Shown one piece after another: positions 32,605 through 35,260 of a stretch of DNA of 35,260 nucleotides (positions within the stretch are counted from its first letter, which is position 1; every line of letters starts with the position of its first letter). The stretch is from the NCBI RefSeq assembly GCF_040222615.1, contig NZ_JAVKCQ010000066.1:1-35260 (forward strand), read 5' to 3'. Made by a program: the position numbers and the translations under genes. The notes beneath the pieces are model-generated. The model had not been told where the DNA came from, searched no databases, and was given only the letters and a program-made list of their open reading frames with translations. The DNA is from Haliea sp040222615. Lineage in GTDB: Bacteria > Pseudomonadota > Gammaproteobacteria > Pseudomonadales > Halieaceae.

Positions 32605-33943
32605 TGCTCCCCCGGCATTGGCCGGACTCATACAAAGAGGTGTTCTTATCTTTGCCATTGAGACAAGCAAGGACAGAACCCGTGGAAAAGCGGGTTTTCT
32701 GGCGCTCGCCGCCCTCATCATAGCCGGTGAGGCCATCTTTCTTCTGCCCTTCGTTCTGTCGCGCATTTTCCGTCCCACCTTCATCAACATTTTCGGCATT
32801 ACCAACCTTCAACTCGGCACCGCGTTCTCCCTGTATGGGGTCATAGCCATGCTGTCCTATTTCGCTGGCGGCCCGCTGGCGGACCGCTTTTCCGCCCGCA
32901 ACCTGCTGGTGGCGGCATTGCTGGCGACTTCCCTCGGTGGAGTGATCATGGCCGCCATTCCACCCATTGGCGTGCTGACCCTGCTCTACGGCTTCTGGGG
33001 ACTGACCACCATCCTGCTGTTCTGGGGGGCCCTGATCAAAACCACCCGGGAACTGGGCAGTGTCCACCAGGGCAGGACTTTCGGCCTGCTGGACGGCGGT
33101 CGCGGCCTGTTCGCGGCGGTTATGTCGTCGGTATCGGTCCTGGTGTTTGCGGCCCTGTTGCCGGCGGAGGTGGGAATTGCGACCCTGGCACAGCGCGAGC
33201 AGGCACTGGCTGCAATCATTCAGGGATTTTCCGGGATGTGTGTCCTGTCGGCGCTGCTGGTCTGGCTGTTTGTGCCGCCGACGCCGCGGACCGATACCCT
33301 GGCCAGTGCCGGGGTGAGCTTGCGGTGCCTGCGGCAGGTCATGGCCATGCGCACGGTCTGGTGTCAGGCGATCATCGTGCTGTGTGCCTACGTTGCTTAT
33401 AAAAGCACGGATGATTTTTCCCTGTATGCCAGGGACGCCTTCGGCTACGACGAGGTGGAGGCCGCCACTATCGGCACTGTTTCGTTCTGGGTACGCCCGG
33501 TCGCGGCCATTGGCGCGGGATTACTGGCAGACCGGTTCAGTGGCACGATCATGCTGTTGTTGAGTTTTGCCGTCGTCATGCTGGGCAGTGGGGCGATCGC
33601 GGCCGGTTTGATGATGCCGGGGCTGCCCTGGCTGTTGCTGGCGACCATCGCGGGCACCAGTGCCGGTATCTATGGTTTGCGCGGCCTGTATTTCGCCATT
33701 TTCGCCGAGGGGAATGTCCCATTAATACAGACCGGGACAGCAGTAGGCGTCGTGTCTTTTGTCGGATTTACGCCGGATATCTTTATGGGGCCGCTGATGG
33801 GCTGGCTGATCGATTCCTCTCCCGGGGCCGTCGGCCACCAGCATGTATTTGGGGTCGTGGCGGGATTTGCTTGTATCGGACTGATTGCGACGGTCCTGTT
33901 TGGTCGGACAAGCCGGGCCTTGCCGGCACGCGAACCAGTTTGA
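32591..33943 (+). CDS. MFS transporter
   Basis: 450 aa if the TTG at 32591 is used, which overlaps the M24 stop by 14 nt. Hydrophobic segments throughout are compatible with 12 transmembrane helices. The loop between helices 2 and 3 has GGPLADRFSARN, a version of the MFS signature A, and a similar GLLADRFSG follows helix 8. No ATG or GTG in frame precedes the first helix, so the true start is unclear; AGAGG before an ATC at about 32648 is another possibility. It is likely to import the substrate of the adjacent M24-type enzyme. Direction and substrate are inferred from operon context only. Confidence 0.82.
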   Translation: MRRTSAPPALAGLIQRGVLIFAIETSKDRTRGKAGFLALAALIIAGEAIFLLPFVLSRIFRPTFINIFGITNLQLGTAFSLYGVIAMLSYFAGGPLADRFSARNLLVAALLATSLGGVIMAAIPPIGVLTLLYGFWGLTTILLFWGALIKTTRELGSVHQGRTFGLLDGGRGLFAAVMSSVSVLVFAALLPAEVGIATLAQREQALAAIIQGFSGMCVLSALLVWLFVPPTPRTDTLASAGVSLRCLRQVMAMRTVWCQAIIVLCAYVAYKSTDDFSLYARDAFGYDEVEAATIGTVSFWVRPVAAIGAGLLADRFSGTIMLLLSFAVVMLGSGAIAAGLMMPGLPWLLLATIAGTSAGIYGLRGLYFAIFAEGNVPLIQTGTAVGVVSFVGFTPDIFMGPLMGWLIDSSPGAVGHQHVFGVVAGFACIGLIATVLFGRTSRALPAREPV

Positions 33944-34164
33944 GTTCTTCGGTCAGGTTGCCGACGGCTGTGTGACCTTGAGGTCGTCAGGTAACGCCTG
34001 CGCGCTGATCCTCACTTTACTGGAGGACCAAGGACCTACGTTGGTTGCCGTTTACAACTGGCCCAGAGGTTCGCTCCACGAATTGCCACCATTGCTTGAT
34101 AGTTTCAATCGGAAGGGGTATCGTCCTCCGACTTATAACTACAGTAAATCATCGGGGAAGACTA

Positions 34165-34848
34165 ATGGCGAGATTAAACTTAATTGTTGGGAACTCTGCG
34201 CTTATTGGGCTTGCCTTTGCCTGTACCCCAGCGCTCTCCCAGACGACGGACCCAGCAACAGCAACCGAAATAACGCTCCCCTTCTCCACTACAGTAGACA
34301 CAGGCGCCTCAACCATATCAGGTGACAACAGCACCGTGCCTGCTCCTTTTGATGGGTGCTCCGTTGACGATCAGGGCGTCTTTTACAAGTTTAATTCTGG
34401 GGCGGTTACTGAAATTGATTTTTTTGCAATCGGTGAAGATACAGAGATCACAGTATCGCCGGCCGATGACGCTGATCCCTGTGCGGGAGGTGACGACGAC
34501 GCCGACCCACTATTTGCTGACGTTGGCTTATCCCAGCCAAGCGGTTTTCCGCCGGCACCGGATATCGATAACAGTGAATTGTTTACCGGAATTACACTCG
34601 ATGCCAACACAGACTATATCGTGCTTGTTGGTCATAACGGCGATACTAACGTTTACGACTGCATCGCTTGGGGGATAGCTCCTACCGGCACCCCCTTTGC
34701 AGGCTTCACGCAGGAAACATGCCCTGCATTCGCTAATGCATCCATTGGCAGCCGCCCTGCCACTCCAGTACCGGCCTTACCGCTCTACAGCTTGCTCGCG
34801 CTTGGTGGACTCCTCGGTTTATTCGGTCTGCGTAAACTCAAGCGGTAG
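34165..34848 (+). CDS. Exported protein with C-terminal sorting-like tail
   Basis: 227 aa from ATG 34165 (GGGGAAG upstream). A signal peptide (LIVGNSALIGLAFACTPALS) is followed by a Thr/Asp-rich body resembling a secreted beta-sandwich domain: VDDQGVFYKFNSGAVTEIDF, DTEITVSPADD, LDANTDYIVLVGHNGDTNVY. The C-terminus VPALPLYSLLALGGLLGLFG plus LRKLKR has the motif-helix-basic-tail form of PEP/IPTL-CTERM proteins with a VPxLPL-type motif. It should be exported and processed or anchored. Transcribed alone and ended by a strong terminator. A/T content is somewhat higher than in neighbours, which might reflect separate origin. Confidence 0.75.
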   Translation: MARLNLIVGNSALIGLAFACTPALSQTTDPATATEITLPFSTTVDTGASTISGDNSTVPAPFDGCSVDDQGVFYKFNSGAVTEIDFFAIGEDTEITVSPADDADPCAGGDDDADPLFADVGLSQPSGFPPAPDIDNSELFTGITLDANTDYIVLVGHNGDTNVYDCIAWGIAPTGTPFAGFTQETCPAFANASIGSRPATPVPALPLYSLLALGGLLGLFGLRKLKR

Positions 34849-34867
34849 CTGAGCACAAAAACCTCAG

Positions 34868-34897
34868 AAGCCCCGCGAATTTGCGGGGCTTTTTTGT
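34868..34897 (+). terminator. Rho-independent terminator
   Basis: AAGCCCCGC pairs with GCGGGGCTT around the loop GAATTT, and a run of six to seven T follows at once. It ends the gene at 34165 and lies before the oppositely oriented gene at the right edge. Confidence 0.92.
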
Positions 34898-34996
34898 TTC
34901 TAGCCAAGAAAAACAATAACCTGGGCCACTACTGTGCAAGCGGTTATTGAACCACAGGGTCTGTGGCGGGCTGTGACATCAATGAACCGCGCTGAG

Positions 34997-35236
34997 CTAT
35001 TTCAGTTTCTGCGGCGCGACGTCGACCACGTTGCCCCTCGCGACGTCTTTGATTGGCGAGAGCAAGTGCGGGGAGATATTCCAGCGTTGCCCGTTATCCG
35101 TCACCACGGTCACCGTCTTACGGTTGAACTTCATGAGGGTGCCGGTAAGACGCCCGTTTTGTGGTGATTCGAAGCTCACCCGAGCGCCCGGGTGGAACTG
35201 CATCATGGATTGGTGTGCCTGCAGTGATTCCAGCAT
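34997..35236 (-). CDS. Small basic hypothetical protein (start may lie outside the window)
   Basis: 79 aa from the ATG at 35234-35236, but the frame stays open to the right edge (HRIVERLK precedes), so the gene may be longer. The core (FHPGARVSFESPQNGRLTGT, VTVVTDNGQRWNISPHLL) looks like a small SH3-like beta barrel, of the kind often found as a short cytosolic protein or a terminal domain. No signal peptide and no catalytic motif. It converges on the exported protein gene at 34165, with the terminator between. Confidence 0.6.
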   Translation of the reverse strand: MLESLQAHQSMMQFHPGARVSFESPQNGRLTGTLMKFNRKTVTVVTDNGQRWNISPHLLSPIKDVARGNVVDVAPQKLK

Positions 35237-35260
35237 CTTCAGGCGTTCAACAATCCGGTG

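Noticed and set aside
33885..34325. Plus-strand frame between the MFS gene and the tagged exported protein gene
   Set aside because: It overlaps both neighbours in another frame and has no ribosome site or known motif; the gene at 34165 has a signal peptide and sorting tail.

Overview
The window looks like a GC-rich chromosomal segment of a Gram-negative, probably marine or halotolerant gammaproteobacterium. The grounds are outer-membrane beta-barrels (FadL type and others), proteins with C-terminal PEP-CTERM-like sorting tags, a glucosylglycerol (compatible solute) synthesis gene, and lipid/hydrocarbon-type enzymes (Baeyer-Villiger monooxygenase, patatin, TauD-type dioxygenase, carboxymuconolactone decarboxylase family). 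The mix recalls the Halieaceae/OM60 group, but that placement is inference. No rRNA, tRNA, CRISPR array or insertion sequence was recognised.

Layout. 1-7515: the edge of a viroplasmin/RNase H-like gene, a flavin monooxygenase, a secreted DUF3604 protein, a DUF3376 patatin, and a divergent TetR/cupin pair sharing an operator-like promoter. 7589-9524: two surface-protein genes with C-terminal sorting signals, the first broken by two apparent frameshifts. 9609-11767: a TauD-family dioxygenase and an exported amidohydrolase. 12232-16036: an osmolyte module, a HAD phosphatase-GT20 fusion (GgpPS type) followed by a GH13 sucrose/glucosylglycerol phosphorylase, preceded by a near-consensus sigma-54 promoter and a long dyad. 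16090-17160: a scrapyard with remnants of a DUF488 gene and of sdhB around a small helical protein gene. 17221-20827: a FadL-like porin, a second copy of the exported amidohydrolase, and an alpha/beta hydrolase whose nucleophile serine is replaced by threonine.

20907-30759 is the most unusual part. A small LuxR-type HTH regulator gene is followed by a palindrome and then five genes whose coding regions all overlap (1, 10, 4 and 4 nt). All five products carry Sec-type signal peptides. The second, 1435 aa, contains an edema-factor/CyaA/ExoY-type (class II) nucleotidyl cyclase domain with nearly all catalytic residues visible. The others are a 347-aa protein of unknown fold, a protein with an (Asp-Pro)n stalk encoded by a GATC-rich hexanucleotide repeat and an Ig-like end, a small exported protein, and a 728-aa outer-membrane beta-barrel with an extra C-terminal domain. 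I read this as a candidate undescribed envelope-displayed or secreted cyclase-toxin system.

30884-35260: a truncated carboxymuconolactone decarboxylase-family gene, an M24 peptidase-like protein with altered metal ligands, an MFS transporter, another C-terminally tagged exported protein with a strong terminator, and a small gene reaching the right edge.
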